DNA of 64,000 nucleotides from Aquibium pacificus. Its GTDB lineage: Bacteria > Pseudomonadota > Alphaproteobacteria > Rhizobiales > Rhizobiaceae. Each line of letters opens with the position of its first letter. Position 1 is the stretch's first letter. Under the pieces are notes generated by a model. The model was not told where the DNA came from, searched no databases, and worked only from the letters and a program-made list of their open reading frames with translations. Of this stretch, positions 1 through 8,476 are shown piece by piece. The stretch is taken from assembly GCF_040839445.1 (NCBI RefSeq), contig NZ_JBDPGJ010000001.1:1054001-1118000 (forward strand), read 5' to 3'. The position numbers and the translations under genes are program-made.

Positions 1-383
1 CCCTCGTAGTCGAACTTGTCCGAGACTTTCGGCCTGATCAGCGGGGCGCCGTGGCCGACCAGCCCGGTGTTGAAGCGCACGAACACGGTCGGGAAGTCGG
101 GCGCCTGCATGGCGCTTTCGGCCGCGTGATCCATGTAGTTGAGCCCGACGCAAAGGATTTTTCCGGCGCGTGTCAGCGGGGGGCGATGGGCCGCAGTGGC
201 GGGGTCGACCGGCGCGCCGGACTTCAGCCTTGCTGCTGCTCCGGCGAAATCCCCGCTGCGGACGATGTCGTCGAGCGTTCCCGGGAACGCATCGGCAGAA
301 GCGAGGAGGCCGCGGTATTCACCGCCGCCCGTATCCACCGCAAGACCGCCGACGCCATCGATTTCGTAGCTCAGGAACCGCAC
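1..383 (-). CDS. Fumarylacetoacetate hydrolase family protein (3' part outside window)
   Basis: The reverse strand encodes the first 127 residues of an FAH-family protein, an enzyme class that cleaves C-C bonds or acts as hydratase/decarboxylase on 2-oxo acids. The N-terminal lid-like region is followed by the family landmark GKILCVGLNYMDHAAES, then FVRFNTGLVGHG, where the metal-dependent domain begins. The start is GTG at 383, chosen because a strong AGGAGGGG lies immediately upstream. Catalytic acidic residues lie beyond the window edge. It is divergent from a GntR/FCD regulator and an MFS transporter, which suggests a sugar-acid or aromatic-acid catabolic cluster. The substrate cannot be read from this part. 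Confidence 0.85.
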   Translation of the reverse strand, partial: MRFLSYEIDGVGGLAVDTGGGEYRGLLASADAFPGTLDDIVRSGDFAGAAARLKSGAPVDPATAAHRPPLTRAGKILCVGLNYMDHAAESAMQAPDFPTVFVRFNTGLVGHGAPLIRPKVSDKFDYE

Positions 384-423
384 AACCCCTCCTATTCGAA
401 CCGCGTGAACTGCAATGCACTTA

Positions 424-452
424 CGTCAACAAAAAGCATGCGTCAACAAAAA
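424..452. promoter_or_regulatory. Direct repeat, candidate GntR operator
   Basis: CGTCAACAAAAA occurs twice, at 424-435 and 441-452, 17 bp apart start to start. It sits in the 109-bp gap between the divergent FAH gene and the GntR-family regulator. The position and AT-rich character fit an operator or UP-like element. Binding by the adjacent regulator is inference only. Confidence 0.4.
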
Positions 453-492
453 ATACATTTTCCCCTTTGTCAGATTGGGATAACGTAGGGCC

Positions 493-1230
493 ATGAAGAC
501 CCTCGACGATATGGACGACGTCACCGTCCACAAGAGCATGACGTCGCGCACCTATGAGAGGCTGCGCAACGCGATCATCACCGCGCGTTTCCGCCCCGGC
601 CAGAAGCTGCGCATCGATTCGCTGAAGGAAGAATTCGACGCCAGTCTCGGCGCCGTTCGGGAGGCGCTTGCCCGGCTCACGTCGGAGGGGTTGGTGGCGG
701 CCGAGCCGCAGCGCGGTTTTTCCGTCTCGCTGATCTCGCGCCAGGATCTCATCGATCTGACCGAGGCGCGCATCGCGGTCGAATTGACGTGCCTGGAATC
801 CTCCATCGCCAACGGCGATCTGGCGTGGGAGGGCAGGGTGCTTTCCGTGGCGCACCAGCTCTCGAAGCTCAGCCACGCGGTGGCCAATCCCGGCAGTCCG
901 GAGGCGGACACGTGGCACCGCTACCATGAACGCTTTCACGACGAAATTACTTCGGCCTGCACCAACAGCTGGTGGCTGAAGCTGCGCAAGCAGCTCTTCG
1001 TGCAGTCGGAACGCTACCGGCGCCTCTCCGGTCCGTTCGCCGAATACGACCGCGACATCGACGCCGAGCACCGGGCGATCACCGCGGCTGTGCTGGCGCG
1101 CGACAGCGTGCGGGCGAAGAGGCTGCTCGCCGATCATCTGCGCGCGACGACGGAGATCCTGCTGGCCTCGAAGATGCCGTTCTCAGGCGGCGCGGCGACG
1201 GTCCAATCCGCAAAACCGGCCGGTGGGTGA
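493..1230 (+). CDS. GntR family transcriptional regulator, FCD (FadR) subfamily
   Basis: A 245-residue regulator. Residues about 15-80 form a GntR winged helix (SRTYERLRNAI, then RPGQKLRID, then GAVREALARLTSEGLV). Residues about 90-225 form an all-helical FCD ligand domain, with ARIAVELTCLE and YHERFHDEI as typical segments; the histidines at HERFHDE and EHRAI are of the kind that bind metal in FCD proteins. The start ATG at 493 follows AACGTAGGGCC. The stop overlaps the start of the downstream MFS gene by 8 nt, so the two are probably co-translated. It likely controls the divergent FAH gene and its own transporter in response to a small organic acid; the ligand is unknown. Confidence 0.9.
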   Translation: MKTLDDMDDVTVHKSMTSRTYERLRNAIITARFRPGQKLRIDSLKEEFDASLGAVREALARLTSEGLVAAEPQRGFSVSLISRQDLIDLTEARIAVELTCLESSIANGDLAWEGRVLSVAHQLSKLSHAVANPGSPEADTWHRYHERFHDEITSACTNSWWLKLRKQLFVQSERYRRLSGPFAEYDRDIDAEHRAITAAVLARDSVRAKRLLADHLRATTEILLASKMPFSGGAATVQSAKPAGG

Positions 1231-2479
1231 AGCGGCCTTGCCGGGGGAAATCGGCCGCGACGCCGGCCCGGGATACCGCTGGGTTCTGCTCGGCGGCATC
1301 TGGCTGGTCTATTTCTGCTTCGGCCTCGTCGCGGCATCGATGGCGCCGCTCATTCCCGTCATCAGCGCCGAACTAGGCATTTCCAACACCGGAATGGGAG
1401 CGATCCTCGGCGCGTGGCCGCTGGTCTATATCGGCGCCGCAATCCCGTGCGGCATTCTCCTCGACCGGTTGACGCCGCGCTGGTCGCTTTTGGTCGGCAG
1501 CGCCCTCGTCGGCCTTTCGGCGCTTCTGCGCGGACTTGCCTGGGACGAGGTGTCCCTTTTCGCTGCGGTCGGCCTGTTCGGCGTCGGCGGACCGCTGATC
1601 TCGGTCGGCGCGCCGAAGCTTACGGCAAAATGGTTCGAGGGGCGCGGCCGCGGAACCGCGATCGGCATCTACACGTCCGGGCCGGCGCTCGGCAGCGCCG
1701 CCTCGCTGGCGCTCATGACCAGCGTTCTGATGCCTCTCTTCGACCAGGACTGGCGCATGGTCATGTTCGCCAACGCCGCCATGGCTTTCGGGGCCGGGGC
1801 CATCTGGTTCGTGATCGCCAGCCATCCGCTGACCAATCCGGGCACCGTAGCCGGCGGGAGGGCATACCGCGCTTTCGACCTGCGCTCGGCCGGCCGGCTC
1901 CTCAGCGCGCCCGCGGTTCAGATCCTGCTGGCGATGGGGGTCGGCATCTTCCTGGTCAATCACGGCATCAACAACTGGCTGCCGGAAATCCTTCGCGCCA
2001 AGGGGTTGTCGGCCGACGAGGCGGGAACCTGGGCGTCGCTGACGCAGATCGTCGGCATCGCCGGTTCACTGGTCGTACCGCGCTTCGCAGTCGCCGGGCG
2101 GCGGCTGGCGCTGATCGCGCTGATCTTCGTCGGCATGTCGGTCGCCAGCCTTCTCCTCCTGCTGCCGCCCGGGTCGACGCTGGTGGTGTCGCTCGTGCTG
2201 CTGGGGATCGCGCGCACCTCGGCCACCGCGATCGTCATGCTGCTCCTGTTCGAACTGCCGGGCATCAAGGGCGAACGGCATGGCCTGCTCGGCGGCATGT
2301 TCTTCGTCGCGGCTGAGATCGGCGGCGTTCTCGGCCCGACCGTGATCGGCCTGCTCTCGGACCGGAGCGGCGGATTCTCGAGCTCGCTATGGGCGCTCGC
2401 GGCAACCGGTGCCGTCCTGCTTGCCCTTGCAGGACTGCTCCGCCGGACGGGTACCCGCGAGATCAGGTTCGATCGCTGA
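1223..2479 (+). CDS. MFS transporter
   Basis: A 418-residue major facilitator with about 12 hydrophobic segments. It resembles the CynX/NimT-like group: an N-terminal half with GAILGAWPLVYIGAAIP, a cytoplasmic loop with LDRLTPRWSLL matching the MFS motif-A position, and a second half with INNWLPEILRAKGLS. The start is GTG at 1223, inside the end of the GntR gene (8-nt overlap), which indicates translational coupling. Together with the FAH-family hydrolase it probably imports or exports the organic acid handled by the cluster. The substrate is not predictable. The 3' end faces the convergent metC-like gene. Confidence 0.88.
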   Translation: MGEAALPGEIGRDAGPGYRWVLLGGIWLVYFCFGLVAASMAPLIPVISAELGISNTGMGAILGAWPLVYIGAAIPCGILLDRLTPRWSLLVGSALVGLSALLRGLAWDEVSLFAAVGLFGVGGPLISVGAPKLTAKWFEGRGRGTAIGIYTSGPALGSAASLALMTSVLMPLFDQDWRMVMFANAAMAFGAGAIWFVIASHPLTNPGTVAGGRAYRAFDLRSAGRLLSAPAVQILLAMGVGIFLVNHGINNWLPEILRAKGLSADEAGTWASLTQIVGIAGSLVVPRFAVAGRRLALIALIFVGMSVASLLLLLPPGSTLVVSLVLLGIARTSATAIVMLLLFELPGIKGERHGLLGGMFFVAAEIGGVLGPTVIGLLSDRSGGFSSSLWALAATGAVLLALAGLLRRTGTREIRFDR

Positions 2480-2569
2480 ACAGCGCAGAAAGGTCCGAGC
2501 CGCCCGATAGGGGCAGTTGCGTGCAATCGGAGGGAGCGTCACTCTCCGTATGGGTGTCTATCGTCGCGC

Positions 2570-3760
2570 CTATGCCTCTTGGCCGTCTCCGGCCGCCCGC
2601 GCCGCCGCCAGGCCCCGCGCCAGATCCGCCTTGATGTCCGCGACGTCCTCGATCCCGATCTGAAGCCGGATCAACGGCCCTTCGTAATCGTTCTTTGTGA
2701 CGGTCCGGTCGCGCAGCGAGACGTGAACTGCGAGGCTCTCGTAACCTCCCCAGGAGTAGCCGAGGCCGAACAGTTTCAGGGCATCGAGGAAGGCGTGCGC
2801 ATTCTTCGTTCCGCCACCGTCGAGCGCGATCGAAAGAGTGCCGCTGGCGCCGGAGAAATCGCGTTTCCAGATCGCATGCCCCGGATCGTTCTCGAGCCCC
2901 GGATAGAGCACCCGGGCTACGCCCGGCTGACCTTCCAGCCAGCGCGCGATCTCCAGCGCGCTCTTCTGGTGCCGCTCCAGCCGCACGCCCAGAGTGCGCA
3001 GCCCGCGCAGCACCTGATAGACGTCGTCGGGGGCAGGACAGCACCCGAGGGTCAGAAACGTCTCGTGCAACTGTGCCCAACAGCGCTCGTTTGCCGAAAC
3101 GGTCCCCATGAGCACGTCGGAATGCCCGGCCAGGTACTTGGTCGCCGCATGGATCGAGATGTCGACACCGTGGTCGAGCGGCCGGAAGTGGACGGGCGTC
3201 GCCCAGGAATTGTCCATCATGACGACGGCCCCGCGCTCCCGGGCGACCGAAGCGATGGCGGGAATATCCTGCATCTCGAACGTGTTCGAGCCCGGCGACT
3301 CGGTGAACACTACCTTGGTGTTCCGCTTCATCAGAGCCGCTATCCCGGCGCCGACGAGAGGGTCGTAGTACTGCACCTCGACGCCGAGCCTCGTGAGCAT
3401 GGTGTCGGCGAAACGCCTTGTTGGGTGATAGACCGAATCGACAATCAGAACGTGGTCGCCGGCCGAGAGGAACGCCAGCAGCGGGATCGTGACAGCCGCG
3501 AGCCCCGACGGAACCACGATCGTTCCGGCCGAGCCTTCCAGCTCGTTGATGGCATCGGCCAGCGCGTCCGTCGTCGGCGTTCCGCGTGTACCGTAGGTGT
3601 ATTTCTGGTTGCGCGCGGCCATCGTGGCTGCGTCGGGAAACAGCACCGTCGAGGCATGCACGACCGGCGGGTTGACGAAGCCGTGAAACGAACGCGGGTC
3701 GTGTCCGGCATGCGCGAGGCGCGTGTTGATACCCGGCTTTGTTTCGCCTTTGCCTTCCAT
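2570..3760 (-). CDS. metC: Cystathionine beta-lyase (Cys/Met metabolism PLP enzyme)
   Basis: A 396-residue PLP enzyme of the Cys/Met metabolism family, cleaving cystathionine to homocysteine, pyruvate and ammonia. Visible landmarks are the cofactor-phosphate region KYTYGTRGTPT (about residue 53), MMDNSWATP (about 181) and the Schiff-base lysine K208 in ATKYLAGHSD. The start ATG at 3760 gives the usual N-terminus (MEGKGETKPGINTRL) with AGGGAC upstream; the open frame extends 67 codons further but that extension is low-complexity and non-homologous in character. Length is typical. The TKYLAGHSD active-site wording favours MetC over MetB or MetZ. It is convergent with the MFS gene and divergent from the aap operon. 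Confidence 0.9.
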   Translation of the reverse strand: MEGKGETKPGINTRLAHAGHDPRSFHGFVNPPVVHASTVLFPDAATMAARNQKYTYGTRGTPTTDALADAINELEGSAGTIVVPSGLAAVTIPLLAFLSAGDHVLIVDSVYHPTRRFADTMLTRLGVEVQYYDPLVGAGIAALMKRNTKVVFTESPGSNTFEMQDIPAIASVARERGAVVMMDNSWATPVHFRPLDHGVDISIHAATKYLAGHSDVLMGTVSANERCWAQLHETFLTLGCCPAPDDVYQVLRGLRTLGVRLERHQKSALEIARWLEGQPGVARVLYPGLENDPGHAIWKRDFSGASGTLSIALDGGGTKNAHAFLDALKLFGLGYSWGGYESLAVHVSLRDRTVTKNDYEGPLIRLQIGIEDVADIKADLARGLAAARAAGDGQEA

Positions 3761-4152
3761 GTCCTGTCCCTGGAAACGTCTTTGCGGCAAGCCATAATGC
3801 GGCGGCGAAGCCAGCGCAATATTGGTGCGCGACGGATCAGGTCGGCTCCGAGGCACGATCGAGGGCAGGGGGCTTTGCCCGCGGATCGGGCTTCTCCCGC
3901 CGCTTTGATGGGCACCATGGCCGAATCCGTCCAGGCGGGCTCGAAACCGCCGCTCCCGCACGGACTAAGCGGCCGGATTCAGCCATTTACCCTTGACCAA
4001 TTGGTAATAATCGCCTTCGATGCGCGGACGGGAGCTGCAGGGAGGCGCGCTGAAGAGGTGCGCTGCCGCCGGGGGTTAACGGGGGCTGCGAAAGACTTCC
4101 GCGAGGGTAACAATCCGGGGAAAACCCCGGGAACAGAAAAAGGGTTTCAGGT
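3761..4152. other. 392-bp intergenic region between metC and aapJ
   Basis: No gene is supported here. The aapJ-proximal half contains TTGACC at 3993-3998 as a possible -35, overlapping the 10-bp palindrome ACCAATTGGT (3996-4005), but the hexamer 17 bp downstream (TTCGAT) is a poor -10. A G-rich run lies near 4070. The leader hairpin at 4115-4130 is listed separately. Confidence 0.5.
4115..4130 (+). promoter_or_regulatory. Leader hairpin upstream of aapJ
   Basis: CCGGGG-AAAA-CCCCGG is a perfect 6-bp stem with an AAAA loop, 22 nt before the aapJ start codon and just 5' of the AAAAAGGG purine run that probably serves as its ribosome-binding site. It could protect the transcript 5' end or influence translation initiation. 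No T-run follows, so it is not an intrinsic terminator. Confidence 0.45.
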
Positions 4153-5184
4153 ATGAAAACGACGATCTTGACCGGCGTACTCGGCGCAGCGGCCCTCGGG
4201 CTCGCCGCATCGGCGGCCTCGGCCGCGACGCTCGACGACGTGAAGGCAAAAGGCTTCGTCCAATGCGGCGTCAACACCGGCCTCGCCGGCTTCGCCTCTC
4301 CGAACGACCAGGGCGAGTGGGCCGGGTTCGACGTGGACATCTGCAAGGCAGTCGCTGCGGCAGTCTTCGGCGACGCAACCAAGGTGAAGTATACGCCTAC
4401 GACCGCCAAGGAGCGTTTCACCGCGCTTCAGTCGGGCGAAATCGACATGCTGTCGCGCAATACGACGTGGACTCTCAGCCGCGACACCGCCCTCGGCTTC
4501 AACTTCGCCGGCGTCAACTACTATGACGGCCAGGGCTTCATGATCAACGCCAAGAACCTTCCGGGCGTGAACTCGGCGCTGCAGCTCTCCGGCGCATCGG
4601 TCTGCGTGCAGACAGGCACGACCACCGAGCTCAACCTGGCCGACTACTTCCGTGCCAACAACATGGAATACAACCCGGTCGTCTTCGAGAAGCTGGAAGA
4701 GGTCAACGCCGCCTATGATTCGGGCCGCTGCGACGTCTACACCACCGACCAGTCCGGCCTCTATTCGATCCGCCTGACGCTCTCCGCGCCCGACGATCAC
4801 GTCGTGCTGCCCGAGATCATCTCCAAGGAGCCGCTCGGCCCCGCAGTGCGCCAGGGCGACGACCAGTGGTTTGACGTCGTCAAGTGGACGCTCAATGCGA
4901 TGATCATCGCCGAGGAACTCGGCATCACGCAGGAGAACGTCGAGGAAATGAAGGGTTCCGACAATCCGGAGATCAAGCGCGTTCTCGGCCAGGAGGCCGA
5001 TTCGACGCTCGCGGAAGGTCTCGGCCTCGACAAGGAATGGGTCGTCAATATCGTGAAGGCCGTCGGCAACTATGGCGAGAGCTTCGAGCGCAACATCGGC
5101 TCGGGTTCGCCGCTCAAGATCGCCCGCGGCCTGAACCAGCTCTGGACCAAGGGCGGCATCATGTACGCGCCGCCGATCCGCTGA
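4153..5184 (+). CDS. aapJ: General L-amino-acid ABC transporter, substrate-binding protein AapJ
   Basis: A 343-residue periplasmic binding protein. A signal peptide occupies about residues 1-25 (hydrophobic core, then ASAASA before ATLDDVKAKG). The bacterial solute-binding family 3 fold follows, with FVQCGVNTGLAGFA, WAGFDVDICKAVAAA and SRNTTWTLSRDT as AapJ-specific signatures. It captures a broad range of L-amino acids for the inner-membrane complex encoded by the next three genes. Length and order J-Q-M-P match the rhizobial Aap system. It is the first gene of the operon, followed by a strong intercistronic hairpin that likely raises its mRNA abundance relative to the permeases. Confidence 0.95.
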   Translation: MKTTILTGVLGAAALGLAASAASAATLDDVKAKGFVQCGVNTGLAGFASPNDQGEWAGFDVDICKAVAAAVFGDATKVKYTPTTAKERFTALQSGEIDMLSRNTTWTLSRDTALGFNFAGVNYYDGQGFMINAKNLPGVNSALQLSGASVCVQTGTTTELNLADYFRANNMEYNPVVFEKLEEVNAAYDSGRCDVYTTDQSGLYSIRLTLSAPDDHVVLPEIISKEPLGPAVRQGDDQWFDVVKWTLNAMIIAEELGITQENVEEMKGSDNPEIKRVLGQEADSTLAEGLGLDKEWVVNIVKAVGNYGESFERNIGSGSPLKIARGLNQLWTKGGIMYAPPIR

Positions 5185-5199
5185 GGAAAGTCACCGGAC

Positions 5200-5224
5200 C
5201 CGGGAGGCGCAATCCGCCTCCCGG
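5200..5224 (+). promoter_or_regulatory. Intercistronic stem-loop aapJ-aapQ
   Basis: CCGGGAGGCG / CGCCTCCCGG form a perfect 10-bp stem with a 5-nt loop (CAATC), 15 nt after the aapJ stop and 20 nt before aapQ. There is no T-run. Hairpins at this position in binding-protein operons commonly stabilise the upstream binding-protein mRNA or attenuate read-through to the permeases; that role is inferred here. Confidence 0.7.
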
Positions 5225-5244
5225 AGCCTTCTGAAAGGTATCCG

Positions 5245-6435
5245 ATGGCTTCCCAGGAAACGCTTGGCGACCACGGTTCAGCCCGTTCGTCGCTCCTCTA
5301 CGATCCCAAGGTACGATCCGTCGTATTCCAGGTGGTGGTCTTCGTCGGCCTCCTCGTCTTCGTCGCCTGGATCGTCGGCAACACCATAGACAACCTGCGG
5401 CGGGCGAACATCTCGTCCGGCTACGGCTTCCTCAACAGCCGCGCGGGCTTCGACATCGCCGTCTCGCTGATCCCGTTCACTCCGGATTCGACGTTCGGCC
5501 GCGCGCTGGTCACCGGTCTCCTCAACACGTTGGTGGTGGCGTTCGTCGGCATACTCACGGCCACCATCGTCGGCTTCCTGATCGGCATCGGAAGACTCTC
5601 GAAAAACTGGCTGATTTCGCGGATCTGCACCGTCTATGTCGAGGTTTTCCGCAACATCCCGCCGCTGCTCGTCATCTTCTTCTGGTATCTCGGCGTCCTG
5701 TCGGTCCTTCCGCTGCCGCGCGATTCCATCGAATTGCCGCTCTACAGCTTCCTCAACAGCCGCGGCTTCTTCTTCCCGCGGGCGATCTGGGGCGAAGGCG
5801 CCTGGCTCATTCCGCTGGCGCTGGTGCTGGGGATCGCCATGTCCTGGTTTGTCGCCCGGCGCGCCCATGCGCGGCAAATGGCGACGGGACAGACCTTTCC
5901 GGTCTTCTGGACGTCCGTCGGGCTCATCCTGGGGCTGCCGATCCTCGCCTTTCTCGTGATGGGAGCTCCCCTCTCGTTCGAGTATCCGGTGCTCGGAACG
6001 TTCAACCTCAACGGCGGCTGGACGGTCAAGCCGGAATTCCTGTCGCTCTACCTGGCTCTCTCCTTCTACACCGCCTCCTTCATCGCGGAGATCGTGCGCG
6101 CGGGCATTCTGGGCGTCGCGCACGGCCAGTCGGAAGCCTCCTTCGCGCTCGGACTGCGACCCGGGCAGGCGCTGCGGCTGGTGATCGTGCCGCAGGCCAT
6201 GCGCATCGTGATCCCGCCGCTCACCAGCCAGTACCTCAACCTGACCAAGAACTCCTCGCTGGCCGTCGCCATCGGCTATCCGGATCTCGTCGCCATTGGT
6301 GGCACGATCCTCAACCAGACGGGTCAGTCGATCGAGGTCGTGGCGATCTGGATGGTGGTCTATCTGGGGCTCAGTCTGACCACGTCGGTGTTCATGAACT
6401 GGTTCAATTCCCGAATGGCGCTGGTGGAGCGGTAG
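5245..6435 (+). CDS. aapQ: General L-amino-acid ABC transporter permease AapQ
   Basis: A 396-residue inner-membrane permease of the HAAT/polar amino-acid family. The cytoplasmic N-terminus is followed by a membrane segment at about 30-50, then TLVVAFVGILTATIVGFLIG at the start of the permease domain and the conserved coupling motif EVFRNIPPLLVIFFWYLG. The EAA-type loop to the ATPase lies near residues 280-310 (EIVRAGILGVAHGQSEASFALG). The long insertion between membrane segments is typical of AapQ. The start ATG at 5245 follows GAAAGG. It pairs with AapM 6 nt downstream to form the heterodimeric channel. Confidence 0.93.
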   Translation: MASQETLGDHGSARSSLLYDPKVRSVVFQVVVFVGLLVFVAWIVGNTIDNLRRANISSGYGFLNSRAGFDIAVSLIPFTPDSTFGRALVTGLLNTLVVAFVGILTATIVGFLIGIGRLSKNWLISRICTVYVEVFRNIPPLLVIFFWYLGVLSVLPLPRDSIELPLYSFLNSRGFFFPRAIWGEGAWLIPLALVLGIAMSWFVARRAHARQMATGQTFPVFWTSVGLILGLPILAFLVMGAPLSFEYPVLGTFNLNGGWTVKPEFLSLYLALSFYTASFIAEIVRAGILGVAHGQSEASFALGLRPGQALRLVIVPQAMRIVIPPLTSQYLNLTKNSSLAVAIGYPDLVAIGGTILNQTGQSIEVVAIWMVVYLGLSLTTSVFMNWFNSRMALVER

Positions 6436-6441
6436 ACGAGC

Positions 6442-7599
6442 ATGCAGGAGCACGATCTCTCGTTCGTTCGCGCCGAAATGATCGCGAACCAGCCTCCGCC
6501 GATCAGCGAGAGGGGGCTGGTGCGCTGGATGCGCACCAATCTCGTGTCGACCCCGGCCGACATCGTCCTGACGATCATCGGGCTCGTCATCGTCGCGCTG
6601 GTCGTTCCGCCGCTGATCGACTGGGCCTTCATCAGCGCCCAGTGGACCGGAGCGGACCGTTCCGTCTGCGCCACGGTGGCGCAGGGCGGCGTGCAGCCCG
6701 AGGGCTGGTCCGGTGCCTGCTGGGCCTTTGTCGGCGCGAAGTTCGAGCAGTTCATGTTCGGACGCTACCCGATCGACGAACGCTGGCGCGTCCTTCTGGT
6801 GGCGGCGATCTTCGTGGCCCTGCTGATCCCCCTCTTGATGCCAAGCGCTCCGCGCAAGGGCCTGAACGCCATCCTGTTCTTCTTCGTCTTCCCGGTCGTG
6901 GCCTTCTTCCTGCTCGTCGGCGGCTGGTTCGGGCTGGAATACGTCGAGACCTCGGTCTGGGGCGGGCTGCTGGTGACGCTGGTGCTCTCCTTCGTCGGCA
7001 TCGCGGTCTCCCTGCCGTTCGGTATCGTGCTGGCGCTGGGGCGGCGATCGAAGATGCCGGTGGTGAAGATGCTGTGCGTCATCTTCATCGAGGCGGTGCG
7101 CGGCGTTCCGCTGGTCACCGTGCTGTTCATGGCGAGCGTCATGTTCCCGCTCTTCCTTCCGGCCGGCGTCAATTTCGACAAGTTCCTGCGCGCGCTCGTC
7201 GGGGTATCGCTGTTTGCATCCGCCTATATGGCGGAGGTGATCCGCGGCGGTCTTCAGGCGATCCCGAAGGGCCAGTACGAGGGCGCGGATTCGCTCGGCC
7301 TCGGCTACTGGCAGAAGATGTACCTGATCGTGTTGCCGCAGGCGATCAAGCTCGTCATCCCCGGTATCGTGAACACCTTCATTGGTCTCTTCAAGGATAC
7401 GAGCCTTGTGTCGATCATCGGCATGTTCGACCTGCTCGGCATCGTTCGGCAGAACTTCTCGGACGCCGCCTGGGCCTCGCCGCAGACGCCGATGACGGGG
7501 CTGGTCTTCGCCGGCTTCATCTTCTGGCTTTTCTGCTTCGGCATGTCCCGCTACTCGATCTTCATGGAAAGGCTGCTGGACACCGGCCACAAACGATAG
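6442..7599 (+). CDS. aapM: General L-amino-acid ABC transporter permease AapM
   Basis: A 385-residue inner-membrane permease, partner of AapQ. The N-terminal HDLSFVRAEM and a periplasmic insertion with two cysteines (VCATVAQ and GACWAF) are typical of AapM. The permease domain carries FIEAVRGVPLVTVLFMASVM and the coupling loop EVIRGGLQAIPKGQYEGADS, where the ATPase docks. It starts 6 nt after aapQ and is followed by a 46-nt gap before aapP, so it belongs to the same transcript. Confidence 0.93.
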   Translation: MQEHDLSFVRAEMIANQPPPISERGLVRWMRTNLVSTPADIVLTIIGLVIVALVVPPLIDWAFISAQWTGADRSVCATVAQGGVQPEGWSGACWAFVGAKFEQFMFGRYPIDERWRVLLVAAIFVALLIPLLMPSAPRKGLNAILFFFVFPVVAFFLLVGGWFGLEYVETSVWGGLLVTLVLSFVGIAVSLPFGIVLALGRRSKMPVVKMLCVIFIEAVRGVPLVTVLFMASVMFPLFLPAGVNFDKFLRALVGVSLFASAYMAEVIRGGLQAIPKGQYEGADSLGLGYWQKMYLIVLPQAIKLVIPGIVNTFIGLFKDTSLVSIIGMFDLLGIVRQNFSDAAWASPQTPMTGLVFAGFIFWLFCFGMSRYSIFMERLLDTGHKR

Positions 7600-7645
7600 A
7601 CAATTCCCGTCAACAGCCATGGAACAACGATAAAGGGGAACCTCG

Positions 7646-8449
7646 ATGGCTATGCACAATGCGGCTCCGGCCGACGACACGGCTGTCAAACGCACCAAGA
7701 TGGAGGTCTCCGACACGGACGTCGCCGTCGAGATCGTCGGCATGCACAAGTGGTACGGAGACTTTCACGTCCTGAAGGACATCAACCTGAAGGTCATGCG
7801 CGGCGAGCGCATCGTCATCGCCGGTCCCTCGGGATCGGGCAAGTCGACGATGATCCGCTGCATCAACCGGCTGGAAGAGCATCAGAAGGGCAGGATCATC
7901 GTCGATGGAATCGAGCTCACCAACGATCTGAAGAAGATCGACGAGGTGCGCCGCGAGGTCGGCATGGTGTTCCAGCACTTCAACCTGTTCCCCCACCTGA
8001 CCATCCTGGAGAACTGCACGCTGGCGCCGATCTGGGTCCGCAAGCTTCCCAAGAAGCAGGCGGACGAGATCGCCATGCACTTCCTCACCCGCGTCAAGAT
8101 CCCCGAGCAGGCCGGCAAGTATCCGGGCCAGCTGTCGGGCGGCCAACAGCAGCGCGTGGCGATCGCCCGGTCGCTCTGCATGAACCCGCGCATAATGCTC
8201 TTCGACGAGCCGACCTCCGCGCTCGATCCCGAGATGATCAAGGAAGTGCTCGACACGATGGTCGGGCTCGCGGAAGAGGGCATGACCATGCTGTGCGTCA
8301 CCCACGAGATGGGCTTCGCGCGGCAGGTTGCGAACCGCGTGATCTTCATGGACATGGGCCAGATCGTCGAGCAGAACACGCCGGCCGAGTTCTTCGACAA
8401 CCCGCAGCACGAGCGCACCAAGCTGTTCCTGAGCCAGATCCTGCACTGA
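7646..8449 (+). CDS. aapP: General L-amino-acid ABC transporter ATP-binding protein AapP
   Basis: A 267-residue cytoplasmic ATPase driving AapJQM. Walker A is GPSGSGKST (about residue 58), the Q-loop is in MVFQHFNLFPHLT, the signature is LSGGQQQR, Walker B is IMLFDEPTSALD and the H-loop is VTHEMGFAR. The N-terminal 25 residues are a nonconserved extension. The start ATG at 7646 follows AAAGGGGAACCTCG. Length fits the polar amino-acid ATPase family. It closes the transport unit; a DUF2459 gene follows 27 nt later and may be co-transcribed. Confidence 0.95.
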   Translation: MAMHNAAPADDTAVKRTKMEVSDTDVAVEIVGMHKWYGDFHVLKDINLKVMRGERIVIAGPSGSGKSTMIRCINRLEEHQKGRIIVDGIELTNDLKKIDEVRREVGMVFQHFNLFPHLTILENCTLAPIWVRKLPKKQADEIAMHFLTRVKIPEQAGKYPGQLSGGQQQRVAIARSLCMNPRIMLFDEPTSALDPEMIKEVLDTMVGLAEEGMTMLCVTHEMGFARQVANRVIFMDMGQIVEQNTPAEFFDNPQHERTKLFLSQILH

Positions 8450-8476
8450 GCCCGGGCCGGCGCCGGAACCGCCCGG

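Noticed and set aside
3993..4021. Promoter for aapJ at TTGACC
   Set aside because: The -35 is good but the hexamer at the right distance (TTCGAT) is poor, and the 5' end could lie elsewhere in the 392-bp region. Mentioned only in the intergenic entry.
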